Assembly (NCBI GenBank): GCA_041287495.1
Contig: JBEULE010000033.1
Span: 4,030-68,029 of the forward strand
Direction of reading: 5' to 3'
Length of the DNA: 64,000 bases
DNA from: JAOABC01 sp041287495
GTDB lineage: Bacteria; Aquificota; Aquificia; Aquificales; Hydrogenothermaceae
The notes beneath the pieces were generated by a model. That model made no database searches and had not been told where the DNA came from. It was given only the letters and a program-made list of their open reading frames with translations. Positions 1-7,636 of the stretch are shown here, piece by piece; positions within the stretch are counted from its first letter, which is position 1, and each line of letters starts with the position of its first letter. The position numbers and the translations under genes are program-made.

Positions 1-107
1 AAAGCGTCTGCAAGAAGTGATATCGAGTTTGCTAAAAAACCGTATATAATCTGAAGTAAAACTATAAGTATGTTTAAACCTATAGCTTTGTGTTTTATAA
101 CTTTCAC
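1..107 (-). CDS. Cation diffusion facilitator transporter, N-terminus only (cut by window edge)
   Basis: A reading frame starts at GTG (107-105) and runs off the left edge, giving about 35 residues. The peptide begins MKVIKHKAIGLNILIV and continues to GFLANSISLLADA. This matches the first membrane helix of CDF-family metal/proton antiporters, where the helix ends in the conserved S(I/L)(S/A)LLADAxHS motif and its metal-binding Asp. These inner-membrane proteins usually export Zn, Fe or Mn. The start overlaps the ugd stop by 4 bases (GTGA) and an AGGA lies just upstream, so translation is probably coupled to ugd. The rest of the gene is outside the window. Confidence 0.75.
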   Translation of the reverse strand, partial: MKVIKHKAIGLNILIVLLQIIYGFLANSISLLADA

Positions 108-1414
108 GGTCTTCCTATACTGTAATACTCAAATCCTAAATCTCTAACTGATTTAGGGTCATATATATTTCTTCCATCAATTATTATCGGAAGTCTCATC
201 AATGATTTTACTTTACTAAGGTCTGCTTCTTTAAACTCTTTCCACTCTGTTATAATAACCAGAATATCTGCATCTTTTACAGCTTCGTATTTATCATTTA
301 CATACTTTAAATTATCACTTTCCGGAAATAGCTGTTTGTAGTTATCCATAGCTTTTGGGTCATAAAGTTTTAAATTTGCTCCGGTTTGATTTAAAGCTTT
401 AACTATATCTATGGAAGGGGCTTCTCTTATATCATCTGTGTTAGGTTTAAATGCAAGTCCCCATATTGCTATATTTTTGTCCTTATTTATCCATAGTATA
501 TCTTCTATAAGATTTATAACTTTTTCTCTTCTTTTTTGATTTATCTTTTCAACTTCTTTAAGAAGTGAAAAATCTACTCCGTGGTCTTCTGCTATCTTTA
601 CAAAAGCTTTAACATCTTTGGGAAAACAAGACCCACCATATCCAAGTCCGGCATTTAAAAAGGCCCTTCCTATTCTCTTATCGTATCCCATACCGTCTGC
701 AACTTCGTTTATATCTGCCCCTACTTTCTCACATAAATCAGCGACCATATTTATGTAAGATATCTTCATTGCGAGGAATGAGTTAGAAGCGTGTTTTATT
801 AACTCTGCTGCCTGTGGAGTTGTTATAAGAAGTGGATAACCTTTATCAGTAAAAGGTTTGTAAAGTTGCCTGAATATCTCTCTGGCTTTTTCTGACTCTA
901 CTCCTACAACTATCCTGTCTGGATTCATAAAGTCATAGATAGCACTTCCTTCTCTCAAAAACTCCGGATTTGATGCAACGTCAAACTCAATATCTTTCTT
1001 TGCATATCTCTTTACCGTCTTTTTTACCCATTTATGAGTATTTACAGGGACTGTTGATTTCTCTATTATTAATTTGTATCTATCCATGTGTATAGCTATC
1101 TGTCTTGAAGCTTCTTCTACCTGAGATAAGTCTGCTTTTCCAGATTCACTTTGGGGAGTCCCTACACATATAAATATAACATCACTAAAATTAACTCCTT
1201 CCTCTATTTTATCTGTAAAATGTATTCTTCTTTCTTTTATATTCCTTTGAAGCATCTCATCTAAGCCAGGTTCATATATAGGAGATATTCCTCTACAAAG
1301 TTTTTCTAATTTTGATGGAACCTTTTCTACACACATCACTTCATTTCCTAAATCTGCAAAACATGCTGCAGTCACAAGTCCAACATATCCGGCACCAATT
1401 ACAGTTATCTTCAT
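104..1414 (-). CDS. ugd: UDP-glucose 6-dehydrogenase
   Basis: Oxidises UDP-glucose twice with NAD to UDP-glucuronate, a precursor for surface polysaccharide. The 436-residue length is normal. The N-terminus has the Rossmann motif GAGYVGLVTA. The middle carries the dehydrogenase signature with the catalytic cysteine in GGSCFPKDVKAF. The C-terminal UDP-binding domain contains WGLAFKPNTDDIREAPS. I chose ATG at 1414; a TTG directly before it is a less likely start. A G-rich ribosome site precedes it. The gene overlaps the downstream CDF gene by 4 bases and lies about 11 bases after comF, so it probably belongs to the aspS-thiD-comF transcript. Confidence 0.93.
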   Translation of the reverse strand: MKITVIGAGYVGLVTAACFADLGNEVMCVEKVPSKLEKLCRGISPIYEPGLDEMLQRNIKERRIHFTDKIEEGVNFSDVIFICVGTPQSESGKADLSQVEEASRQIAIHMDRYKLIIEKSTVPVNTHKWVKKTVKRYAKKDIEFDVASNPEFLREGSAIYDFMNPDRIVVGVESEKAREIFRQLYKPFTDKGYPLLITTPQAAELIKHASNSFLAMKISYINMVADLCEKVGADINEVADGMGYDKRIGRAFLNAGLGYGGSCFPKDVKAFVKIAEDHGVDFSLLKEVEKINQKRREKVINLIEDILWINKDKNIAIWGLAFKPNTDDIREAPSIDIVKALNQTGANLKLYDPKAMDNYKQLFPESDNLKYVNDKYEAVKDADILVIITEWKEFKEADLSKVKSLMRLPIIIDGRNIYDPKSVRDLGFEYYSIGRP

Positions 1415-1425
1415 CAAAAAACCCC

Positions 1426-2106
1426 CTAAGTTTTTGCAATCACATACCCAAATATTTTACCAATGTTTTGTCTTTTTAGTAATTTTGCTATCTCTTTTAA
1501 AGTTGAACCGGTTGTAAGTATATCATCAAAAACCAGAACATTTTGACCGTAGAATTTTGCATCTTCCCTTAATGAAAATGCATTAATTAGATTTTTACTT
1601 CTCTCTTCTGCTGACAACTCCATCTGAAATTTTGTTTTCTTCTCTTTAACAATCCAATCTTTAATCATGAAAGATGGAACTACATCTTCAAGTATAAGTT
1701 TTAGATGGTTAAATCCCCTCTTTTTTAATGTTGATTTATGAATAGGGACATACAAAACTGTATCTATTTTGTTTATCCTTATGAAAGATATCAAATCTTC
1801 TCTTATCATCTGGGATAAAACTTTATATAGGTTTTTGTATCCGGACAGCTTATAATCTCTTATTATCCCTCCTACTTTATAGTAATTTGTAAAGGCCTCT
1901 ATGTAGTCATAAACCTTCTCTTTCTTACAGTTATCACATATTGGATAACCACCTTCAACAGTTATTCCGCAACTTCTACAAAAGAATATATCTGTTTTCT
2001 GTATGGCAGATATACATGAGGGACAGTATAGATTTTGGTCTTTGAATATAAATGGATTTTCACATATCTTACATTTTGACGGGAATATTACATTCCAGAA
2101 AGCCAT
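1426..2106 (-). CDS. comF: ComF family phosphoribosyltransferase-like protein
   Basis: A 226-residue ComF/GntX-type protein. An N-terminal zinc-ribbon region has four CxxC-type pairs (CKIC, CPSC, CRSC, CDNC). The C-terminal type I phosphoribosyltransferase fold carries the PRPP-binding motif VLVFDDILTTGSTL. Homologues assist uptake of single-stranded DNA during natural transformation in Gram-positive bacteria, but the enzymatic activity is unproven. The frame is open further upstream inside thiD. I set the start at the ATG at 2106, where the zinc ribbon begins, which leaves a 19-base overlap with thiD. Presence of ComF alongside type IV pilus genes at 46-53 kb is compatible with competence, but this is inference. 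Confidence 0.85.
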   Translation of the reverse strand: MAFWNVIFPSKCKICENPFIFKDQNLYCPSCISAIQKTDIFFCRSCGITVEGGYPICDNCKKEKVYDYIEAFTNYYKVGGIIRDYKLSGYKNLYKVLSQMIREDLISFIRINKIDTVLYVPIHKSTLKKRGFNHLKLILEDVVPSFMIKDWIVKEKKTKFQMELSAEERSKNLINAFSLREDAKFYGQNVLVFDDILTTGSTLKEIAKLLKRQNIGKIFGYVIAKT

Positions 2107-2879
2107 AGATGATTTACCGGACCGATGCCTTTTCCTATGTTTATCTGATTTGTCAAAGCTCCTATCATGTAAGCCTTTGCTGTGTTGAAGGCAGTATATA
2201 TATCTTTTCCTTTTGCAAGAGAAGAAGCTAATGCTGATGCAAAAGTACAACCTGTTCCGTGGGTATTTTTCACTTTTACTCTCTCACTTTTTAATGTATA
2301 AAAATCTTTTCCATCGTATAAGGTATCTATCACTTCATCTTCGTATTCAAAGTGTCCCCCTTTTATTATCACATATCTTGCCCCCAATTTGTGTATCTCT
2401 ATACATGCTTTTTTTATATCTTCAAAAGAGTTTATATCTACTCCTGTTAGATATTGAGCTTCATCTATGTTTGGTGTCAACACATAACTTAGTGGAATAA
2501 TCTTTTTTATAAAGATATCTATTCCCTCCGGCTCTAACAGGAATCTACCATTTTTTGATCTGATTATAGTATCTATAACATTTAATCTCAGATTAAATCT
2601 CTCTATACTTTCTGCTAAAATCTCTACATTTTCAGCAGTTTGAAGCATACCTACCTTTAAAACATCAGGAACTATATCTTCTAAAACAGTTTCAAGCTGT
2701 TTTTTAAAGATATCAGTGGAGACAGGAATAGACTCTTTTACTCCTAAGGTATTTTGAACAGTTAAAGCTGTTATCACAGACATTGAGTAAAGTCCAAAGA
2801 CTGTAAATACTCTTATATCGGTTTGGATACCGGCTCCTCCGGAAGGGTCAGAACCGGCAACTGTTAAAGCTATTTTCAA
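2088..2879 (-). CDS. thiD: Hydroxymethylpyrimidine/phosphomethylpyrimidine kinase
   Basis: Phosphorylates HMP and HMP-P to HMP-PP in thiamine biosynthesis. The 263-residue ribokinase-fold protein has the N-terminal AGSDPSGGAGIQTDIRVF substrate motif and the C-terminal anion-hole/catalytic motif NTHGTGCTFASALAS, whose Asp is replaced by His in the THGTGC form normal for ThiD. Its start overlaps the aspS stop by 4 bases (ATGA), indicating coupling. The other thiamine gene here, thiG at 44.5 kb, is unlinked. I see no TPP riboswitch before either gene. Confidence 0.93.
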   Translation of the reverse strand: MKIALTVAGSDPSGGAGIQTDIRVFTVFGLYSMSVITALTVQNTLGVKESIPVSTDIFKKQLETVLEDIVPDVLKVGMLQTAENVEILAESIERFNLRLNVIDTIIRSKNGRFLLEPEGIDIFIKKIIPLSYVLTPNIDEAQYLTGVDINSFEDIKKACIEIHKLGARYVIIKGGHFEYEDEVIDTLYDGKDFYTLKSERVKVKNTHGTGCTFASALASSLAKGKDIYTAFNTAKAYMIGALTNQINIGKGIGPVNHLWLSGM

Positions 2880-4687
2880 TCCTCTTCCTCAACAACCTTT
2901 ATACCTAACTCATCAAGCTGCTTTTGGGAAACAAAATCTGGAGCTCCAGTTAGAGGACATACACCTTTCTGAGTTTTTGGAAACGCTATAACATCTCTTA
3001 TACTTTCTGAACCTGTCATAAGGGCTATTATTCTATCTAATCCAAAAGCAAGTCCACCATGGGGAGGTGCTCCATAGCTCAGGGCTTCTATTAAAAAACC
3101 AAATTTTTCTTTGGCTTCCTCTTCTGATATATTTAAAAGTTTAAATATCTTCTGCTGTATCTGAGGGTTATGTATCCTTATAGAACCTCCCCCTATCTCT
3201 TCACCGTTTAAAACCATATCGTAAGCTTTTGATTTAAATGAAAGTGCTATGTTTATATCTTCAAGGGCTTTATCTAATTTCTGTATATCTTCATCTTTTG
3301 GACTTGTAAATGGGTGGTGGATTGCAACAAGTCTATTTTCTTCTTCATCCCACTCAAAGAGAGGAAAATCAACAACCCATAAAAACTCCCATCTACCATC
3401 TTCTATAAGGTTTAACTTTTCTGCAAGATGTTTTCTTAAAAATCCTAAGACTCTATGGGTAATATCTTTTTTGTCTGCTACAAATACCAGTAGGTCTCCA
3501 TCCGTAGCTTCCATTCTCTCGAGTAATCTCTTCTTCTGGTCTTCTGTAAAGAATTTCAGGATTGGGGAAGTTACTTCTCCGTTTTCAAGTTTAATCCATG
3601 CCATTCCTTTTGCACCAAACTTCTTGGCATACTCTGTAAGGTCATCTATATCTTTTCTTGAAAACTTTCCACCACCTTTTACATTTATACCTTTTACTAA
3701 TCCTCCAGATTTTGCTACATCATTAAAAACCTTAAACTCAACTTCTGCTGCTATATCTGTTATATCTACAAGCTCAAGTCCGTATCTTAAATCTGGCTTG
3801 TCTGTTCCGTATCTATTCATAGCTTCTTCATAAGACATTCTTCTAAAAGGTGTTTTTAAATCTATTCCAAGAACTTTCTTAAATACATGTTTTATGAGAG
3901 CTTCTGATATAGCCATAACATCTTCCTGTGATACGAAAGACATCTCATAGTCTATCTGGGTAAATTCAGGTTGTCTATCTGCTCTAAGGTCTTCATCTCT
4001 AAAACATTTTACTATCTGAAAGTATCTCTCTAATCCAGCAACCATTAAAATCTGTTTAAAAAGCTGGGGAGATTGTGGTAAAGCATAAAACTTTCCTCTC
4101 TCAAGTCTTGAAGGGACTAAGAAGTCTCTTGCACCTTCCGGAGTTGATTTTGTAAGCATAGGTGTTTCTATCTCTAAAAATCCATTACTGACTAGAAACT
4201 CTCTGACAGCTTGATATACTTCGTGTCTAAGTATGATATTCCTTTTCATAGACTCTCTTCTTAGGTCTAAGTATCTGTATTTTAGTCTTACTTCTTCACT
4301 TACTTTTATATTGTCTTCTATCTGAAATGGCAAAACTTCCGATGTGTTAAGGATTAATAACTCTTCTCCAGTTATCTCAATATTTCCGGTTTTCATTTTT
4401 GGATTTTCTGTTCCGGCAGGTCTTCTACTAACTACTCCTAAAACACCTATAACATACTCACTTCTCAACTTTTTAGCTTTTTCATAAACTTCATGTTTTG
4501 TTTTAGAAGGGTCAAAAACAACCTGGACAATTCCTTCCCTATCTCTTAAATTTATAAATATAACTCCGCCATGGTCTCTTATAGTATCAACCCAACCAAG
4601 TAATCTTATAGTTTCACCAATGTTACTTTCAGTTAAATCTCCACACCAATAATCTCTTTTGAAATCACCTAATAAATCAACAACCAT
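2876..4687 (-). CDS. aspS: Aspartyl-tRNA synthetase, bacterial type
   Basis: Charges tRNA-Asp. The 603-residue length and domain order match bacterial AspRS: N-terminal OB-fold anticodon-binding domain (about 1-110), class II catalytic core starting with the LRYRYLDLRR region, the bacterial GAD insertion (about 290-430), and motif 3 near the end (GLAFGLDRII). The flipping-loop and motif 2 region reads ALPQSPQLFKQILMVAG and FRDEDLRADRQPEFTQID. First gene of the aspS-thiD-comF-ugd-CDF run. Whether it is discriminating (Asp only) or also charges tRNA-Asn cannot be told from sequence here. Confidence 0.97.
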   Translation of the reverse strand: MVVDLLGDFKRDYWCGDLTESNIGETIRLLGWVDTIRDHGGVIFINLRDREGIVQVVFDPSKTKHEVYEKAKKLRSEYVIGVLGVVSRRPAGTENPKMKTGNIEITGEELLILNTSEVLPFQIEDNIKVSEEVRLKYRYLDLRRESMKRNIILRHEVYQAVREFLVSNGFLEIETPMLTKSTPEGARDFLVPSRLERGKFYALPQSPQLFKQILMVAGLERYFQIVKCFRDEDLRADRQPEFTQIDYEMSFVSQEDVMAISEALIKHVFKKVLGIDLKTPFRRMSYEEAMNRYGTDKPDLRYGLELVDITDIAAEVEFKVFNDVAKSGGLVKGINVKGGGKFSRKDIDDLTEYAKKFGAKGMAWIKLENGEVTSPILKFFTEDQKKRLLERMEATDGDLLVFVADKKDITHRVLGFLRKHLAEKLNLIEDGRWEFLWVVDFPLFEWDEEENRLVAIHHPFTSPKDEDIQKLDKALEDINIALSFKSKAYDMVLNGEEIGGGSIRIHNPQIQQKIFKLLNISEEEAKEKFGFLIEALSYGAPPHGGLAFGLDRIIALMTGSESIRDVIAFPKTQKGVCPLTGAPDFVSQKQLDELGIKVVEEED

Positions 4688-4766
4688 AAACCTCTCCTTT
4701 GAAAAAAGAATAATTTTTTTATCTATTCTACCATAACGGGATTATAAGAGGTTTTGAAACTTGAAT

Positions 4767-5246
4767 TTACTTTTTACTTCTTCTTATAAACTTAGGTTTA
4801 TTTCTTATAAACCTTCTTATAATTTTAGGTCTATTCATTATAAACTTAGGTACATAATATATAGACCCAAGAGTTGCTATGAGAACAGATATTCCAATGT
4901 AATCTTCAAATTTTAGATTAGGGGCTTTTATTATTACTTCTCTTAAAATAGCTATAAATGTAGTTTTCACTACCATTGAAGTATCAATCCTTCTTTCTGT
5001 AAGATAGACTATTGTAAGTCTGAAAAGTTCTATAAGAATGAATACATAGAGAAATTTAGGTATGAGATTTATAAAAGGAATCTTACCTTCATATATACTG
5101 TATCCAAGGTCATACAGAGCTGTTAAACTTAAATAAAAAAGTAAAATAGATAGAGTTAAAACTATTAAATCCTCAAAAAATTCTAGTATACTTCTTAATT
5201 TTTTACCAAGGTAATACTCTTCCAAAATCTTCTTTATTGCTTCCAA
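4767..5246 (-). CDS. PsiE-like membrane protein
   Basis: About 159 residues with four hydrophobic segments (VLTLSILLFYLSL, FLYVFILIELF, MVVKTTFIAILREVI, IGISVLIATLGSIYYV). This layout and the LIELFR...ER..D..MVV..TFIAILREVI pattern fit the phosphate-starvation-inducible E (PsiE) family of inner-membrane proteins of unknown function. The frame extends to an ATG at 5294, but those bases form the hsp20 terminator, so I prefer TTG at 5246, which has an AGGG six bases upstream. The C-terminus is basic and repetitive (KFIMNRPKIIRR / RNKPKFIRR). It lies downstream of hsp20 on the same strand, and the intervening terminator suggests limited read-through. Confidence 0.65.
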   Translation of the reverse strand: MEAIKKILEEYYLGKKLRSILEFFEDLIVLTLSILLFYLSLTALYDLGYSIYEGKIPFINLIPKFLYVFILIELFRLTIVYLTERRIDTSMVVKTTFIAILREVIIKAPNLKFEDYIGISVLIATLGSIYYVPKFIMNRPKIIRRFIRNKPKFIRRSKK

Positions 5247-5258
5247 TTTTAACCCTGT

Positions 5259-5292
5259 AAAAAAATATAAAAAAGGGGGGGGTATTACCCCC
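5259..5292 (-). terminator. Rho-independent terminator of hsp20
   Basis: On the minus strand a GGGGG-TAATA-CCCCC hairpin (the C run is eight long) is followed by TTTTTTATATTTTTTT. It lies about 25 bases after the hsp20 stop. It covers the ATG at 5294 that would otherwise look like the start of the next gene. Confidence 0.88.
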
Positions 5293-5317
5293 ATCTATAC
5301 AATCTATTTTACCTAAA

Positions 5318-5767
5318 TTAAGTTATTTCTACTTTAACTTCTTTTTCCTGTGTTGCTTTTGGTATACTTAGTTTTAAAATTCCATTTTCAAAAGTTGCTT
5401 TAGCTTCTTCAACTTTTACATCTGTTGGAAGTGGAATAACTCTTTCAAATTTACCATAAAATCTCTCACTTCTATAGTAGTTTTCCTCTTTTTTCTCTTC
5501 TTCTCTTTTAACTTCACCTCTCAATACAACAGAGTTATCTTTAACTTTTACTTCAATATCTTCCTTCTTAGCCCCTGGAATTTCTGCTTCAATTATGATG
5601 TTGCTATCCTTCTCATAAATGTCAACCCTTGGAGACCATGCAACTACTTGAGTCTCTACTTTCTCTTCCGGAATAAATTCCTTAAAGAGCCTGTTAATTT
5701 CACTTTCAAGTCTTGCAAGTTCTCTTAATGGTGAAATTGCAAATGCAGGAATAAGCCTTCTGTCCAT
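5318..5767 (-). CDS. hsp20: Small heat shock protein, Hsp20/alpha-crystallin family
   Basis: ATP-independent holdase chaperone that binds unfolding proteins. 149 residues. The alpha-crystallin domain spans about 45-140 with the characteristic AxxxnGvL motif (ATFENGILKLSIPK) and the PGxxKEDIEVKV strand. The short N-terminal arm (LRELARLESEINRLFKEF) is typical of the class A/IbpA-like bacterial proteins. The ribosome site is a full AGGAGG about 7 bases before ATG. It has its own consensus promoter and terminator, so it is a single-gene unit. The C-terminal IxI/V motif is replaced by KEVKVEIT, weak for the usual oligomerisation tail. Confidence 0.95.
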   Translation of the reverse strand: MDRRLIPAFAISPLRELARLESEINRLFKEFIPEEKVETQVVAWSPRVDIYEKDSNIIIEAEIPGAKKEDIEVKVKDNSVVLRGEVKREEEKKEENYYRSERFYGKFERVIPLPTDVKVEEAKATFENGILKLSIPKATQEKEVKVEIT

Positions 5768-5804
5768 CGTTACTACCTCCTTTTTAAAGTTTTATACATA
5801 TATA

Positions 5805-5833
5805 ATAATATAATCTTAGTCTATTTTTGTCAA
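5805..5833 (-). promoter_or_regulatory. Vegetative-type promoter of hsp20
   Basis: TTGACA (5833-5828) and TATTAT (5810-5805) are separated by exactly 17 bases on the minus strand, 38 bases before the hsp20 start. This is one of the best sigma-70-type promoters in the window. It is notable for a heat-shock gene, which often uses an alternative sigma factor. Confidence 0.75.
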
Positions 5834-5858
5834 GTGTTTTTAATTTTTTATTACACTT
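5832..5858. promoter_or_regulatory. Inverted repeat abutting the hsp20 -35 box
   Basis: AAGTGT (5832-5837) and ACACTT (5853-5858) form a perfect 6-bp inverted repeat with a 15-base A/T-rich spacer. It overlaps the upstream edge of the hsp20 -35 hexamer. The position suits an operator, but no regulator is known. It does not match the CIRCE sequence. Confidence 0.35.
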
Positions 5859-5908
5859 TAATTCTAAATATAAGGTTTTATTTTTTTAAAAGCAAATTTT
5901 TTTCAAGT

Positions 5909-5914
5909 TATAAT
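5909..5914 (+). promoter_or_regulatory. Probable -10 box for mqnD
   Basis: A perfect TATAAT lies 29 bases upstream of the mqnD ATG in the divergent hsp20/mqnD gap. No good -35 hexamer stands at 17 bases, so support is partial. Confidence 0.4.
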
Positions 5915-5943
5915 ATATTTAACAAAAAAATGAGAGGTTTAGT

Positions 5944-6771
5944 ATGAAGATACATGTTGCCCATAGCCCTGATTCAGATGATGCTTTTATGTTTTACGGC
6001 TTAAACAGTGGAAAGATAGATACAAGAGGATATAAGTTTGTAGATGTTTTATCTGATATAGAAACATTAAACAGAGAAGCTTTAAAGGGGACTTATGAAG
6101 TTTCTGCCATATCAATACATGCTTTTCCTTATGTTGCAGATAAGTATGCTTTACTTTCAAGTGGTGCAAGTATGGGTGATAACTATGGTCCTATGGTTGT
6201 TGCAAAGGAAAAGTTTGACCCTTCAGAACTTAAAAATAAAAAAATAGCTATTCCAGGAACTTTAACATCTGCATTTCTTGCTTTAAGACTGTTTGAACCT
6301 GATATTAACTATGTAGTAATTCCATTTGATAAAATTATAGATGCTGTTAAAAACTCAGATGTTGAAGCAGGACTTATAATCCATGAAGGACAACTAACAT
6401 ATGAGGAAGAAGGACTTGTATGTATAGTTGATCTTGGAAAGTGGTGGTATGAAAAGACCTCTGGTTTGCCTCTACCTTTAGGTGGAAATGTTATAAGAAA
6501 GGATTTAGGTATTAAAGTTATGAAAGAAGTTTCCGAAATACTTAGAGAGAGTATAAAGTACTCTTTGGAACATAGAGAAGAAGCTGTAGAGTATGCTTTA
6601 AAGTTTGCAAGAGGGATGGATAAAAGTAAAGCAGATAGATTTATAGGAATGTATGTGAATGAGTTGACAGTTGATTATGGAGAAAGAGGTAAAAAAGCTA
6701 TAGAGTTATTCTTGAAAGAAGCTTATGAAAGAGGCTTTATAGATAAATTACCAGAAATAGAGTTTATTTGA
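5944..6771 (+). CDS. mqnD: 1,4-dihydroxy-6-naphthoate synthase (futalosine pathway)
   Basis: Converts cyclic dehypoxanthine futalosine to 1,4-dihydroxy-6-naphthoate, the last dedicated ring-forming step of the futalosine route to menaquinone. 275 residues, normal for MqnD. The N-terminal HSPDSDDAFMFYGL motif distinguishes MqnD from its relative MqnA. Periplasmic-binding-protein-like fold; SAISIHAFPYVADKYALLSSGASMG lines the substrate cleft, with the conserved catalytic-type His in IIHEGQLTYEEEGL. First gene of a plus-strand run. The TATAAT at 5909-5914 is a likely -10 box. Aquificales use (methylthio)menaquinone in respiration, which fits. Confidence 0.9.
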   Translation: MKIHVAHSPDSDDAFMFYGLNSGKIDTRGYKFVDVLSDIETLNREALKGTYEVSAISIHAFPYVADKYALLSSGASMGDNYGPMVVAKEKFDPSELKNKKIAIPGTLTSAFLALRLFEPDINYVVIPFDKIIDAVKNSDVEAGLIIHEGQLTYEEEGLVCIVDLGKWWYEKTSGLPLPLGGNVIRKDLGIKVMKEVSEILRESIKYSLEHREEAVEYALKFARGMDKSKADRFIGMYVNELTVDYGERGKKAIELFLKEAYERGFIDKLPEIEFI

Positions 6772-6781
6772 GGTTGGGAAT

Positions 6782-7255
6782 ATGAAGATATTACTTATAA
6801 CAGAAGATGAAATTAGTTTTGAAGTTTTTAATGAGGTAGCATCTTTAAGTAATTCTAAGGTTTTATGGTTTAAAACTGTTGCTGAGGCAAAAGAGTTTTT
6901 AAATACAAATAAAGATATTCACGCTGTTGTTGCTGCTGAGAAAGTTAGTGATGGAAATACGTTACAGATATTTGCTTTAATAAAGAAAGATACAACTCTC
7001 TCTAGTCTTCCTTTTATAATTTTAGCAACGCAGCCAACTCAAGAGGAGATAAATTACTATAAAACATTGGGAATTACAGAAGTCTTTGAGATTCCTTTTA
7101 ATCCCCTAGAAGTTTTCTTGGTTATAACTAACTATATTAAAGATGTAAAAGGTGAAGAAGTTGTAAAAGATATACTTGAAGAACCAAAGAAGGAAAGCAA
7201 ATCTATATTTGCAAAAATTATAGAATTTTTCAAAAAACTTTTTGGCAAAAGGTAA
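6782..7255 (+). CDS. Receiver-like (CheY-fold) protein lacking the phospho-acceptor Asp
   Basis: 157 residues. Residues 1-120 resemble a response-regulator receiver in length and hydrophobic pattern (MKILLITEDE... AVVAAE... IILATQP... GITEVFEIPFNPLEV). The Asp expected at the end of strand 3 is hydrophobic here (AVVAAEKVSDG) and the conserved Lys before PF is Ile (EIPF), so canonical phosphorylation is unlikely. The C-terminus is a basic amphipathic tail (SIFAKIIEFFKKLFGKR) that could touch membrane or nucleic acid. It sits 10 bases after mqnD and its stop directly abuts the GTG of the TOPRIM gene. No output domain. Function unknown. Confidence 0.6.
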   Translation: MKILLITEDEISFEVFNEVASLSNSKVLWFKTVAEAKEFLNTNKDIHAVVAAEKVSDGNTLQIFALIKKDTTLSSLPFIILATQPTQEEINYYKTLGITEVFEIPFNPLEVFLVITNYIKDVKGEEVVKDILEEPKKESKSIFAKIIEFFKKLFGKR

Positions 7256-7591
7256 GTGGAAAATTTAGAAGACTGGAAAAAGTTGTTAAGAGATAGGTCG
7301 TCAGAAGATAGGGTTTGCGTTCTTGTAGAAGGTAAAAGAGACTTTAAAAAACTCTCTTCCTTTGATATCAAAAATATCTACACTTTAAAAGGAAAAAGAT
7401 TCTATGATGTTGTAGAAGAGATTGTAGAAAATTTTGATACCTGTATAATCCTTTTTGATTTAGATAAACATGGAGAGAAGATGACTTTAAAGTTTAGTCA
7501 GCTTTTATCATCTGAAGGTGTTGAGGTTGATACTTCTTTTAGAGAGTTTCTGAGGAATTTTAACATAGAAGAAATAGAAAATATACCTTAA
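7256..7591 (+). CDS. Minimal stand-alone TOPRIM domain protein
   Basis: 111 residues that are essentially one TOPRIM fold: the glutamate motif VCVLVEGKRDFKKL and the DxD motif CIILFDLDKHGEK. Such domains coordinate Mg and cut or join nucleic acid phosphates in primases, topoisomerases and RNase M5. The stand-alone form resembles COG1658-like small primase-like proteins. The GTG start follows the preceding stop with no gap, so translation is coupled to the receiver-like protein. The substrate cannot be predicted. RNase M5-like 5S rRNA processing is one possibility, but the M5 C-terminal domain is missing. Confidence 0.65.
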   Translation: MENLEDWKKLLRDRSSEDRVCVLVEGKRDFKKLSSFDIKNIYTLKGKRFYDVVEEIVENFDTCIILFDLDKHGEKMTLKFSQLLSSEGVEVDTSFREFLRNFNIEEIENIP

Positions 7592-7636
7592 ATAGCATAA
7601 AATATATTAATCTTTTTTTTGATAGGAGTTTATAGA

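Noticed and set aside
2107..2250. 48-residue N-terminal extension of ComF
   Set aside because: It lies within thiD in another frame and precedes the conserved zinc ribbon; ATG 2106 fits the family.
3249..3833. 194-codon plus-strand open frame inside aspS
   Set aside because: It is antisense to a fully conserved gene; its Ser/Leu-rich composition is what the complement of AspRS codons gives. No ribosome site.
2880..4766. TPP riboswitch for thiD (and thiG)
   Set aside because: thiD follows aspS with a 4-base overlap and thiG directly abuts another gene. I found no CUGAGA-type thi-box in the upstream gaps.
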